From assembly GCF_015291745.1 (NCBI RefSeq), contig NZ_CP030059.1, positions 7,219,501 to 7,283,500 on the forward strand: a stretch of 64,000 nt of DNA. The letters run 5' to 3'. Both the position numbers and the translations under genes were made by a program. Source of the stretch: Bradyrhizobium sp. CCBAU 53351. GTDB taxonomy: Bacteria; Pseudomonadota; Alphaproteobacteria; Rhizobiales; Xanthobacteraceae. Shown here piece after piece: positions 54,798 through 64,000 of this stretch (the stretch's first letter is position 1; each line of letters starts with the position of its first letter). The notes beneath the pieces are model-generated. The model did not search any database, had not been told where the DNA came from, and was given only the letters and a program-made list of their open reading frames with translations.

Positions 54798-55862
54798 TCA
54801 CCCTAGCAACTCCTCGCAGCCCAGATCATCCACCGCCGCGAATATCCGCTCCAGATTATTCCACCAGATCACCGGCGGGATGTTGAAGCTCCACTGCCAG
54901 ACCGGCCGCGTGATCTGCCAGAGCACCGCCCAGCGGTAGTCGCGATCGAGCGCGCCGCGCGTGTAGCCCGTGATGCCGCTGTCGATCAGCGTGTCGTGAT
55001 AGAGGTTGAGCAGCGCGCGTTCCAGCGCTTGCCGGCGCTCCGGATACCAATGCATCGCCATCATATAGGCGAGGTCGTGGCTTGGAACGTTGATGCTCCA
55101 CAGGTCGAAATCGAAGATGCGCGCGGTATCGGCAACGCCTGAGCGCGGCAGCAGGAAATTCCAGACATGGGCATCGCCATGGGTGATGCTGAGGTGACGG
55201 CGCGAGTGGTAGCGCTGGGACAGCCGGTCCGACTGATCGATCAGGCGGCGATAGAGGATACGCCGTTCCTCACTGAGGCGGTCACCGAGAGAATCTGCAA
55301 AGCGGTCGTAATGGCCCGCGAAGGTCTCGATGCGCTCCGCACTGTCCTCGGGGCTCGCGAAGGTGCCGACGGTGTCGCCGAGGCCCGGATGGTCCCACCA
55401 GGCTGCATGCCAACGTGCGAGCGTGGTGATGATGGCGATCGTCTGCTCGCGCGATGGCGGCAGCGGCCAGGCCGCCGCGACGTCGTGGCTGTCGGTGAGG
55501 TCCTCGAGCAGAAGATGCCAGGCGAGACTGTCCTCGTCGAAATGTCCGTCGAAGCAGAGTGGCACGAGTCCCGGCGGCATATTCGGCACCAGCTGCGTGT
55601 AGTACTCCACCTCGCGCCGGCCGCCATTGGCAAGCTTCTCGGCGAACGCGGAATTCGCGGTCTTCAGGATCAGCGATTGCGGGGCACCCGTGGATTCGCC
55701 GACATAGCGCAGGCCAAGCCGGACGATATGGGACACGACGGTGTCGCGCTGGTGCAGCACCTTTACCTCGCGCACCGCGCCGGCATCCAGCACGCCGCCC
55801 CGGCGTAGCGCGGCCGTCAGCCGAGCCGGCTCAATGATGTCAGGCAATTGTGGAGGTGTCAT
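54798..55862 (-). CDS. APH-family phosphotransferase (aminoglycoside-kinase-like)
   Basis: A 354-residue kinase-fold protein. The catalytic loop is THGDAHVWNFL (HGDxHxxN) and the metal motif is FDFDLW; ILKTANSAFAEKLANGGRREVEYY supplies the Lys and helix-C Glu. The ATG at 55862 is used; one at 55889 would add nine residues. Proteins of this group often phosphorylate small molecules other than antibiotics, so resistance should not be assumed. Confidence 0.85.
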   Translation of the reverse strand: MTPPQLPDIIEPARLTAALRRGGVLDAGAVREVKVLHQRDTVVSHIVRLGLRYVGESTGAPQSLILKTANSAFAEKLANGGRREVEYYTQLVPNMPPGLVPLCFDGHFDEDSLAWHLLLEDLTDSHDVAAAWPLPPSREQTIAIITTLARWHAAWWDHPGLGDTVGTFASPEDSAERIETFAGHYDRFADSLGDRLSEERRILYRRLIDQSDRLSQRYHSRRHLSITHGDAHVWNFLLPRSGVADTARIFDFDLWSINVPSHDLAYMMAMHWYPERRQALERALLNLYHDTLIDSGITGYTRGALDRDYRWAVLWQITRPVWQWSFNIPPVIWWNNLERIFAAVDDLGCEELLG

Positions 55863-55937
55863 AACCACGATGCCCCCGTGCCGCTCCATACTGCACGATC
55901 ACAACCGCCGGCACCAGCGGCAGGCATCGCGCCCGGC

Positions 55938-57626
55938 TCAAGCCGCGGCGGTCGATTCGCGCACGGTCCTGACCACGACCGACCGGAGCTGTTCGAGATT
56001 GGCCGCCATGCCGGCGATCGCCCGCCTGACCTCCTCGGCGCGCTCGTTCACGGAAGCGGCGTCGCGGCTGACATTTCCGATCTTGGCCGAGACCTCCTTG
56101 GCGGCCGACGCCGATTCGGAAATCGAGCGCGTGATCTCCCGCGTCGCGGCGTCCTGCTCTTCCATCGCGGCGGCAACAGAGGTGGCGACGCCGTCGATCT
56201 CGACGATGTGCCCTCCCATCGTCTCGACGGCATCGACCGCGGCCTGCGTCGAGGCCTGGATCTCGGCAATCAGCCGCGCGATCTCCTCGGTGGATTTGGC
56301 GGTCTGGTCCGACAGGGACTTCACCTCGGCGGCGACCACGGCGAAGCCACGACCGGCCTCGCCGGCGCGCGCCGCCTCGATCGTCGCGTTGAGTGCCAGG
56401 AGGTTGGTCTGGCCCGCGATGCCGCCGATCAGGTCGGAGACCTCGGCGATCTTCTTCACCGATCCGGCCAGCGCCTGGATGGTCGAGCGCGCCTGCTCGC
56501 GGCCGGCGACCGCCGATTTCGTCACCGTGCTGGTCCGCGCGACCTGGCTTGCGATCTCGCGGATCGAGGCGCTGAGCTCTTCGGCCGCGGCCGAGACGGT
56601 CTGCGAGCTGCCGAGGGCCTGGGTGGAGGCCGCCGCGACGGCCTGCGACTGCGCGGAGAGCGAACTTGCGATCTCTGACAGGCTGGACGCAGCCCGCTCC
56701 ACGCCATGGCTCGCCGCGCTCGCGGTGTCGACCGAACGGCCGGTCTCGCGCTCGACGGTCTCCGCCATCTGATGCAGGGCGCCGCGCTTGGCGAGCGCCG
56801 CCTCCTGTTCCTGGCGCAATTGTTCCTCGCGCAGGCGGGAATTCTCGCCCGCCGCCTGCTTGAACACCAGAAGCGCACCCGCCATCGAGCCGACCTCGTC
56901 CTGGCGGTGGGCGAACGGAATGTCGGCGGTGAGATCGCCGGTCGCGAGCTTCTGCATCGTCTCCGTCATGCGCACGATCGGGCGCACCACGCCGACGGCG
57001 ACGCCGAGCAGGCCCGCGGCAACGAAAGCGAGGACGGCGGCGGAGACTCCGAGGAGGATCCAAAGCATCGAGCTGTCGCGCCCCGCGGCCAGCGTTTCCA
57101 TGGCGGAATTCTGCTTGTTGGCGCTCTCGACGATGCTGTCGATGACGGCGCGATGTGCGGTGTAGGCATCCTTGAGCTGCGCGTAGATGCGCTCGGACGC
57201 AGCTGCGTCCTTGGCCTTGAGCGCCGGCAGGAGCTGGTCGGACGCCTTCCAGAATTTCTGCACTTCGGCGTCGGATTTCGACACCAGCGCCGTCTTCAGG
57301 TCGGCCGATAGGCTGGAGGAGACCCAGAATGCCTTGCGCTCGTCATAGTCCTTGCGGAGCTGAACCAGGCGTTCGCCGTGGGCCGCCAGCTGATCCGGCT
57401 CGCGCATGGCGAGGGTCGCCTCGAGATAGGCCTCGATGACATATTCCGGCGGCGGCAGAATGTCCGCGATGAGGTCGTTGCCCAGCTTGATGTCCGAGTA
57501 GAGCGGACCGCCGACCTTGAGCTCTTTCAGGGCGTACAGACTGGTCGAGACCACGGCGGCGAAGCCGATGGCGAGAACGATCCCAAACGCAATGATCGCA
57601 GAGGACAACGACAGACGAAATTTCAT
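55938..57626 (-). CDS. Methyl-accepting chemotaxis protein
   Basis: A 562-residue receptor. Membrane helix 1 is residues 9-30, a 150-residue mostly helical periplasmic sensor domain follows, and helix 2 is near 185-205. A HAMP domain ([26 protein letters not shown]) leads to the signalling domain with the conserved hairpin tip ([37 protein letters not shown]). No CheR/CheB-docking pentapeptide ends the protein. Ligand unknown. The upstream part of the ORF before 57626 is not coding. Confidence 0.93.
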   Translation of the reverse strand: MKFRLSLSSAIIAFGIVLAIGFAAVVSTSLYALKELKVGGPLYSDIKLGNDLIADILPPPEYVIEAYLEATLAMREPDQLAAHGERLVQLRKDYDERKAFWVSSSLSADLKTALVSKSDAEVQKFWKASDQLLPALKAKDAAASERIYAQLKDAYTAHRAVIDSIVESANKQNSAMETLAAGRDSSMLWILLGVSAAVLAFVAAGLLGVAVGVVRPIVRMTETMQKLATGDLTADIPFAHRQDEVGSMAGALLVFKQAAGENSRLREEQLRQEQEAALAKRGALHQMAETVERETGRSVDTASAASHGVERAASSLSEIASSLSAQSQAVAAASTQALGSSQTVSAAAEELSASIREIASQVARTSTVTKSAVAGREQARSTIQALAGSVKKIAEVSDLIGGIAGQTNLLALNATIEAARAGEAGRGFAVVAAEVKSLSDQTAKSTEEIARLIAEIQASTQAAVDAVETMGGHIVEIDGVATSVAAAMEEQDAATREITRSISESASAAKEVSAKIGNVSRDAASVNERAEEVRRAIAGMAANLEQLRSVVVRTVRESTAAA

Positions 57627-57851
57627 GAAAACAATCCGGGGCGGCGTCCAAACTGCAGCCACCCTAACCGGATACGGTAAATACGGGATTGCTTCGCGCG
57701 GGAATTGCATCGCGCGATCCCCGCATAAGTACGGGAATTTGGCGTCAAGCTATCGGTATTTGAGTCAGTAGAGCTGACGCACAGATCCAAAAGACAGTCG
57801 TTCCGGCACGGCGCGACCCGAGGTCGGCTTCGATGCGCTCAATGAGACCTG

Positions 57852-57880
57852 CGTGCCGAGGAGCGCCCCTCCGCGGCACG
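57852..57880 (-). terminator. Terminator-like hairpin after pcaG
   Basis: CGTGCCGAGGAG and CTCCGCGGCACG form a 12-base-pair stem with one mismatch and a 5-base loop, 9 bases beyond the pcaG stop. No T-tract, but the position at the end of the pca unit supports a stop signal. Confidence 0.6.
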
Positions 57881-57888
57881 CCAAGCCT

Positions 57889-58491
57889 TCACACGTCGAA
57901 GAACACCGTCTCGTTGTCGCCCTGCAGCCGCAGATCGAGCCGATACACGGGCTTGCCGGCCTCCCGCACGGCGGTGATCGTGGCGCGCCGATCGGCGGGC
58001 ACCAGCGCCAGCACGGGATCGGCGGCATTGCCGGCCTCGTCGCTGAAATAGATGCGGGTGTAGAGATGCCGCAGCATGCCGCGACCGAACACCGCAAGCA
58101 GAATGTGCGGCGCCTGCGGCTTGCCGTCGGGATTCGGCACCGCGCCCGGCTTGACGGTCTCGAATGCGTAATTGCCGTCCTTGTCGGTGCCGCAACGGGC
58201 AAAGCCGCGGAAGCTCGCATTCGGCAGCGCACGCTTGTCCTGCGGATCGGCAAAGCGGCCCTGCGCGTCCGCCTGCCAGATCTCCAGCATGCAATCCGGC
58301 ACAGCGACGCCATCGCCGTCGAACACCCGGCCTTCGATACGAATGCGATCGCCCGTGACGTCGGGGGTCAGCGTCGAGTTGATGAACGCGTCGTTCCAGG
58401 CGTACTCGCCGGTCGGCGTCAGGCCGTATTTGAAGAACGGGCCGACGGTCTGCGATGGCGTGATCCCATCAGGCTTCCCAGACTCTTGCAC
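57889..58491 (-). CDS. pcaG: Protocatechuate 3,4-dioxygenase alpha subunit
   Basis: A 200-residue intradiol-dioxygenase subunit. ITPSQTVGPFFKYGL at the start, PDCMLEIWQADAQGRF and PHILLAVFGRGMLRHLYTRIYF are family hallmarks. The alpha subunit lacks the iron ligands, which PcaH supplies. The start is GTG, immediately after the pcaH stop codon, so translation is coupled. The enzyme opens the protocatechuate ring to 3-carboxymuconate. Confidence 0.95.
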   Translation of the reverse strand: MQESGKPDGITPSQTVGPFFKYGLTPTGEYAWNDAFINSTLTPDVTGDRIRIEGRVFDGDGVAVPDCMLEIWQADAQGRFADPQDKRALPNASFRGFARCGTDKDGNYAFETVKPGAVPNPDGKPQAPHILLAVFGRGMLRHLYTRIYFSDEAGNAADPVLALVPADRRATITAVREAGKPVYRLDLRLQGDNETVFFDV

Positions 58492-59193
58492 TTAATGGTT
58501 CTCCATGGGGGTGGCGTTCTTGCCGCGCAGCACGATGTCAAAGCGGTAGCACAGCGCCCATTCGGGCTGGGTATTCTCGAGGTCGAAGGACGAGACCATG
58601 CGCGCCCGCGCCTTCTCGTCCGGCACCGAGTTGAAGATCGGGTCGAACGGAAACAGCGGATCGGCCGGGAAGTACATCTGCGTCACCAGGCGCGTGACGA
58701 AGGAATGGCCGAACACCGACAGATGGATGTGCGCGGGACGCCAGGCATTGTGGTGATTGCCCCAGGGATAGGCGCCGGGCTTGATCGTCACGAAACGATA
58801 ATAGCCGGAGGCGTCGCTCACCGTGCGGCCCGCGCCGGTGAAATTCGGATCGAGCGGCGCCGGATGCTGGTCGCGGACATGGACGTAACGCCCGCAGGAA
58901 TTGGCCTGCCAGATCTCGACCAATGAGCTCGGTACCCCGCGGCCGTCCTCGTCGCGCACATGGCCGTGAACGATGATGCGCTCGCCGATCGGCTCACCGG
59001 CATGCTGCGTAGTCAGATCACTGTCGCCCTCGCGCACGGTCTCATGGCCGTAGACCGGTCCGGTCAGCTCCGACAGCGTATGACGCATCGGGATCAAGGG
59101 CTTGTTCGGCGCGCGCTTGATCGAGCTCTTGTAGTCGGGCGACAGCGGCAGCGGATGCGCCTTGTTGCTGTCGGTCGGATAGATGAATGTCAT
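58492..59193 (-). CDS. pcaH: Protocatechuate 3,4-dioxygenase beta subunit
   Basis: A 233-residue catalytic subunit binding Fe(III). The Fe ligands fall in GRYVH (Tyr), GAYPWGNH (Tyr) and RPAHIHLSVFG (two His). Other marks are HTLSELTGPVYGHE and SLVEIWQANSCGRY. It starts with ATG at 59193, and its stop abuts the pcaG start. It follows the hydroxyquinol-type dioxygenase at 59322 with a 128-base gap. Confidence 0.95.
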   Translation of the reverse strand: MTFIYPTDSNKAHPLPLSPDYKSSIKRAPNKPLIPMRHTLSELTGPVYGHETVREGDSDLTTQHAGEPIGERIIVHGHVRDEDGRGVPSSLVEIWQANSCGRYVHVRDQHPAPLDPNFTGAGRTVSDASGYYRFVTIKPGAYPWGNHHNAWRPAHIHLSVFGHSFVTRLVTQMYFPADPLFPFDPIFNSVPDEKARARMVSSFDLENTQPEWALCYRFDIVLRGKNATPMENH

Positions 59194-59321
59194 TGGCGGA
59201 CTCCTCCCCGGCCATTCTCGGTCCGGCCGGTCAACACTTCCGCCAATCATTATATGACATAACTAATTTGGGGAAGCCGGTTTCGCGGCCCGCCCGCGCG
59301 CCGGATTTGGCCTGGGGTGCC

Positions 59322-60215
59322 CTATTTGATCGGCGGCCGCGGCAGCGTGGCCTCGCCGGCTTCGAGCCGATAGGTGTGGTCGAGCGAATACCAGGGCGCG
59401 GCGACATCAGGCACTGCCGGATGCGGCGATTCATGGCGCTGGAACTTGCCGATCAGGGCCCGCGTCACGCCGAACTGCACGTCACTGTCGATATGCGGGT
59501 CGGCGGGGTCGTAGACCTGCGAGATCAGCGTCTTGAATCCGGGCTTGAAGATCAGGGCGTGCAGATGCGCGGGTCGATAGGGATGCCGGCCCTGCGCGGC
59601 CAGCAAGCCGCCGACCACGCCATTGGTCGGGATGGGATAGCCGACCATCATCACCGAGCGGAAGGAGAAGCGCCCGTCCTGGTCGGTCGTGAACTTGCCG
59701 CGCAGGTTCATGTCGGCCTGCTCAGGATCCTGGTTCTCGTAGAGGCCGACGGGCGAGGCGTGCCAGACATCGACCTCGGCACCGGCAAGGGGACGGCCGT
59801 CCTTGTCGACGACACGGCCGTTCACGAACAGCCGCGCGCCGGGGGTCTCGGAGCGCACGATCGATCCGCCGTTCTCGACCCGCGGCGAGTTCAGCCGCCA
59901 GAACGGCCCGAGCAGCGATTGATCGGTTTCCGTGTTGCCCTGATCGCCATTGTTGAGCAGGCACACCAGGGATGAAACGCCGAGCGAGCCTGCCATCAGC
60001 ACGACTTCATTGTGCGTGTCGGTCGAGAGCTTGCCGAGCTCGGCGATAACGGCCGTGGCGTCGCGAAACTCCTTCTCGGTCAGGCGGACGTCGCGGACGA
60101 AGGCATGCAGATGCTTGACCAGAGAGAGCATGATCTGGCGCATACGCGGATCGGAGGTCCGCTCCATCACCGCCAGTGCAGCAGCCGTGACGTCCTGCTC
60201 GCGCTCGATGATCAT
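59322..60215 (-). CDS. Intradiol dioxygenase, hydroxyquinol 1,2-dioxygenase type
   Basis: A 297-residue ring-cleaving dioxygenase. It has the helical N-terminal dimerisation domain of the catechol/hydroxyquinol class, then the catalytic part: LLGPFWRLNSPR, WHASPVGLYENQ (Tyr), GYPIPTNG (Tyr) and RPAHLHALIF (two His) bind Fe(III). Hydroxyquinol dioxygenase gives maleylacetate; catechol 1,2-dioxygenase is the alternative. ATG at 60215 follows GGGAGAG. It is separated from pcaF by a cluster of hairpins. Confidence 0.85.
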   Translation of the reverse strand: MIIEREQDVTAAALAVMERTSDPRMRQIMLSLVKHLHAFVRDVRLTEKEFRDATAVIAELGKLSTDTHNEVVLMAGSLGVSSLVCLLNNGDQGNTETDQSLLGPFWRLNSPRVENGGSIVRSETPGARLFVNGRVVDKDGRPLAGAEVDVWHASPVGLYENQDPEQADMNLRGKFTTDQDGRFSFRSVMMVGYPIPTNGVVGGLLAAQGRHPYRPAHLHALIFKPGFKTLISQVYDPADPHIDSDVQFGVTRALIGKFQRHESPHPAVPDVAAPWYSLDHTYRLEAGEATLPRPPIK

Positions 60216-60240
60216 GGCGCCAATCTCTCCCAGCCATTCC

Positions 60241-60353
60241 GGGGTGGTCCGAAGGACCAAACCCCAGGTGCGCAATTGCGCACCGGGGAATCTCGAGATC
60301 CCGGACTCCGCCTCATCGGGCGGCTCCGGGATGACCGAACGCAAAGCGTTCGG

Positions 60354-60356
<3 letters not shown>
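60241..60356. repeat. Triple-hairpin cluster between pcaF and the hydroxyquinol-type dioxygenase
   Basis: At least four stems in about 115 bases: TGGTCC-GAA-GGACCA; the 18-base palindrome GGTGCGCAATTGCGCACC (60267-60284); ATCCCGGA...TCCGGGAT around 60297-60332; and the 11-base-pair stem TGACCGAACGC-AAA-GCGTTCGGTCA at 60332-60356, which overlaps the pcaF stop. The first parts match a REP-type element; the last could end pcaF transcription. Confidence 0.75.
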
Positions 60357-61562
<1,206 letters not shown>

Positions 61563-61720
61563 CGTTGTTCTCCCTGAATGCCGCGGTTCGGCCCAATTTC
61601 TTCAATGTCGGCGGAGTTTTAGGAGGGTGCCCCCGGCAGGTCAATTGACTGATACACGCGTGTTCCGAGGGGGCTGCACGCCGGCCACGCATGCCGCAAT
61701 GCGGACAACGTGGAAAACCC

Positions 61721-61747
61721 GCTCCTAGCGGCCAAAGCGATAGGAGC
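61721..61747. other. Inverted repeat upstream of mutS
   Basis: GCTCCTA, a 13-base spacer, TAGGAGC: a perfect 7+7 inverted repeat ending 31 bases before the mutS start. It may be an operator or a leader hairpin. The rest of the 216-base pcaF-mutS gap shows nothing else recognisable. Confidence 0.35.
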
Positions 61748-61778
61748 AGGTGCCGAAATTTTGTAGGTTGCGCCGCCC

Positions 61779-64000
61779 ATGACAGTGCAACAGCCGATAC
61801 CCCTCCCGCCCGCCGACGAAGCGCCCGCAGCGCCGGTGGAAGCCGCCGCGCGCGTCACGCCGATGATGGAACAGTACCTGGAGATCAAGGCGGCGCACCA
61901 GGGCCTCTTGCTGTTCTACCGGATGGGCGATTTCTACGAATTGTTCTTCGAAGACGCCGAGATCGCCTCCCGGACGCTCGGCATCGTCTTGACCAAGCGC
62001 GGCAAGCACCAGGGCGCCGACATCCCGATGTGCGGCGTGCCGGTCGAGCGCTCCGAGGATTATCTGCACCGCCTGATCTCGGCCGGCCACCGCGTCGCGG
62101 TCTGCGAGCAGACCGAGGATCCCGCCGCTGCGAAAGCGCGCGGCAACAAGAGCGTGGTTCGCCGCGGCGTGGTCCGGCTGGTCACGCCGGGCACGTTGAC
62201 CGAGGACAATCTGCTCGACGCGCGTGCCAACAATTACCTGCTCGCGATCGCTCGCGCCCGCGCCTCCGGCGGCGGCGATCGCTTCGGCCTTGCCTGGATC
62301 GACATCTCGACCGCCGAATTCATGGTCACGGAATGTTCGGGCGGCGAGCTCGCCGCGACGCTGGCGCGCATCAATCCGAACGAGGCGATCGTCACCGACG
62401 CACTCTATAACGACAGCGAGCTCGGACAGACCCTGCGCGAATTGCCGGCCGTGACGCCGCTGACCCGCGACGTCTTCGACGGCGCCACCGCCGAGAAGCG
62501 CCTGTGCGATTATTTTGCGGTCGCGACCATGGACGGGTTGGCGCAACTGACGCGGCTCGAAGCCACGGCGGCAGCAGCAGCCGTCACCTATGTCGACCGC
62601 ACCCAGGTCGGCAAGCATCCGCCGCTGTCGCCGCCCGCGCGTGAAGCGTCGGGCGCGACCATGGCGATCGATCCCGCCACCCGCGCCAATCTCGAGCTGA
62701 CGCGGACGCTTGCCGGCGAACGCCGCGGCTCGCTGCTCGACGCGATCGACTGCACCGTGACCTCGGCCGGCTCGCGCCTGCTGGCGCAGCGGCTGGCGGC
62801 ACCGCTGACCGACGCGCCCGCGATCGCGCGGCGGTTGGATGCGGTCAGCGCCTTCGTTACAGACCCGGCGGCGCGCGAAGACATCCGCAGCATCTTGCGC
62901 GGCGCGCCCGACATGTCGCGATCGCTGGCCCGTCTCTCGGTCGGCCGCGGCGGACCGCGCGATCTCGCCGGCATCCGCGACGGCATCATCGCCGCGGACC
63001 AGGTGCTGGCGCGGCTCGGTGAGCTCGACCAGCCGCCGCAGGAGATCGCCGCGGTGATGGCGGCGCTGCAAAGACCGTCGCGCGATCTGGCGGCCGAATT
63101 TGCCAGCGCGCTCGACGAGCAGCTACCGCTGATCAAGCGCGACGGCGGCTTCGTCCGACAGGGCTATGAGCCCGCCCTCGACGAGGCACGAAACCTGCGC
63201 GACGCCTCGCGCCTGGTGGTGGCCTCGATGCAGGCCCGCTACGCCGACGCGACCGCCGTCAAAGGCCTCAAGATTCGCCACAACAACGTGCTCGGCTATT
63301 TCGTCGAGGTCACCGCACAGCACGGCGACAAGCTGATGTCGGCGCCGCTGAACGCGACCTTCATCCACCGCCAGACGCTGGCGGGGCAGGTGCGCTTCAC
63401 CACGTCGGAACTAGGGGAGATCGAGGCCAAGATCGCCAATGCCGGCGATCGTGCCCTTGGACTGGAGCTCGAGATTTTCGAGCGCCTGTCCGCGAAGGCC
63501 ATGGCGATCAGCGACGATCTGCGCGCCGCCGCCCATGCGTTCGCCTTGCTCGACGTCGCAACGTCGCTCGCCAAACTCGCGGTCGACGATCACTATGTGC
63601 GACCCGACGTCGACGACTCCCTCGGCTTTGCGATCGAAGCCGGCCGCCACCCCGTGGTCGAGCAAGCCCTGAAACGCAATGGCGAGCCGTTCATCGCCAA
63701 TGCGTGCGATCTGTCACCGGCGCCTGGCCAGAAGTCCGGCCAGCTCTGGCTGCTCACCGGTCCCAACATGGCCGGCAAATCGACGTTCTTGCGCCAGAAT
63801 GCGCTCATTGCCCTTCTTGCTCAAATCGGCAGCTTCGTGCCGGCGGCGCGCGCGCGGATCGGCATCATCGACCGCCTGTTCTCGCGCGTCGGCGCCGCCG
63901 ACGATCTCGCGCGCGGCCGCTCCACCTTCATGGTGGAGATGGTCGAGACCGCGGCGATCCTGAACCAGGCCGGCGAGCGTTCGCTCGTGATCCTCGACGA
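61779..64000 (+). CDS. mutS: DNA mismatch repair protein MutS (3' end outside the window)
   Basis: The first 740 residues of a MutS homologue. The mismatch-reading motif with the stacking Phe is in [17 protein letters not shown]. The core domains follow, then the ATPase with Walker [10 protein letters not shown] and [12 protein letters not shown]; the frame runs off the end in SLVILD just before the Walker B Glu. A Pro/Ala-rich 27-residue N-terminal extension precedes the conserved start. The ATG at 61779 is chosen; no strong ribosome site is visible. Confidence 0.96.
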   Translation, partial: MTVQQPIPLPPADEAPAAPVEAAARVTPMMEQYLEIKAAHQGLLLFYRMGDFYELFFEDAEIASRTLGIVLTKRGKHQGADIPMCGVPVERSEDYLHRLISAGHRVAVCEQTEDPAAAKARGNKSVVRRGVVRLVTPGTLTEDNLLDARANNYLLAIARARASGGGDRFGLAWIDISTAEFMVTECSGGELAATLARINPNEAIVTDALYNDSELGQTLRELPAVTPLTRDVFDGATAEKRLCDYFAVATMDGLAQLTRLEATAAAAAVTYVDRTQVGKHPPLSPPAREASGATMAIDPATRANLELTRTLAGERRGSLLDAIDCTVTSAGSRLLAQRLAAPLTDAPAIARRLDAVSAFVTDPAAREDIRSILRGAPDMSRSLARLSVGRGGPRDLAGIRDGIIAADQVLARLGELDQPPQEIAAVMAALQRPSRDLAAEFASALDEQLPLIKRDGGFVRQGYEPALDEARNLRDASRLVVASMQARYADATAVKGLKIRHNNVLGYFVEVTAQHGDKLMSAPLNATFIHRQTLAGQVRFTTSELGEIEAKIANAGDRALGLELEIFERLSAKAMAISDDLRAAAHAFALLDVATSLAKLAVDDHYVRPDVDDSLGFAIEAGRHPVVEQALKRNGEPFIANACDLSPAPGQKSGQLWLLTGPNMAGKSTFLRQNALIALLAQIGSFVPAARARIGIIDRLFSRVGAADDLARGRSTFMVEMVETAAILNQAGERSLVILD

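Noticed and set aside
54798..55862. Aminoglycoside resistance gene
   Set aside because: The fold motifs are shared by many small-molecule kinases; nothing points to an antibiotic substrate.

Overview
The window is high-GC chromosomal DNA of an alphaproteobacterium, most likely Bradyrhizobium. The reasons are the amino acid:carrier protein ligase with its carrier protein and acyl-CoA dehydrogenase, a gene set I recognise from Bradyrhizobium japonicum; many intergenic palindromic repeats of a type I associate with that genus; and the mix of amide, aromatic and tricarboxylate-type catabolic genes. It holds about 55 protein genes and one insertion sequence. I see no rRNA, tRNA, CRISPR array or prophage. 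The first gene (MCE-like) and the last (mutS) are cut by the window edges.

Layout. 1-3.6 kb: end of an MCE-family gene and a large autotransporter. 3.6-16.2 kb: a nitrogen module. urtABCDE (urea/short-chain amide ABC importer), fmdA, fmdB and amiE run leftward. Diverging from urtA is a 1123-residue sensor that fuses an NCS1-type permease, a nine-cysteine linker, a histidine kinase and a receiver, followed by a LuxR-type response regulator. A sigma-54-like promoter and a palindrome lie between the two units. 16.2-21 kb: an EthA-like Baeyer-Villiger monooxygenase, a secreted trypsin-like protease, an ACAD10-like HAD protein and an intact IS630 element inserted at the HAD stop codon. 21-23.2 kb: mtnA and mtnP (methylthioadenosine salvage). 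23.3-27.2 kb: aminoacyl-carrier-protein cluster (carrier protein, acyl-CoA dehydrogenase, ligase, GNAT-like protein). 27.3-35.4 kb: two cyclic-di-GMP proteins flanking a tctCBA importer. 35.5-39.5 kb: small conserved proteins, rpmF, mtgA, a polyprenyl diphosphate synthase and a DUF1345 protein. 39.5-48.3 kb: a caspase-like protein, a GFA protein, an NTF2-like protein, a class A beta-lactamase, a CPA1 antiporter, an N-acetylmuramoyl-alanine amidase, a Rieske oxygenase and a TauD-type dioxygenase. 48.5-54.6 kb: zur-eamA-ispG, then marR-emrA-emrB with a clear operator. 54.8-64 kb: an APH-like kinase, a chemotaxis receptor, the beta-ketoadipate genes pcaF/hydroxyquinol dioxygenase/pcaH/pcaG, and mutS.

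The most interesting unit is the nitrogen module. The transporter-kinase fusion looks like a membrane receptor that reads an extracellular or transported nitrogen compound and, through the LuxR-type regulator, controls the adjacent amide/urea uptake and hydrolysis genes. The aminoacyl-carrier-protein cluster is the second: its ligase chemistry is known in the family but the end product is not. All functions are inferred from reading translated sequence; no database search was run.
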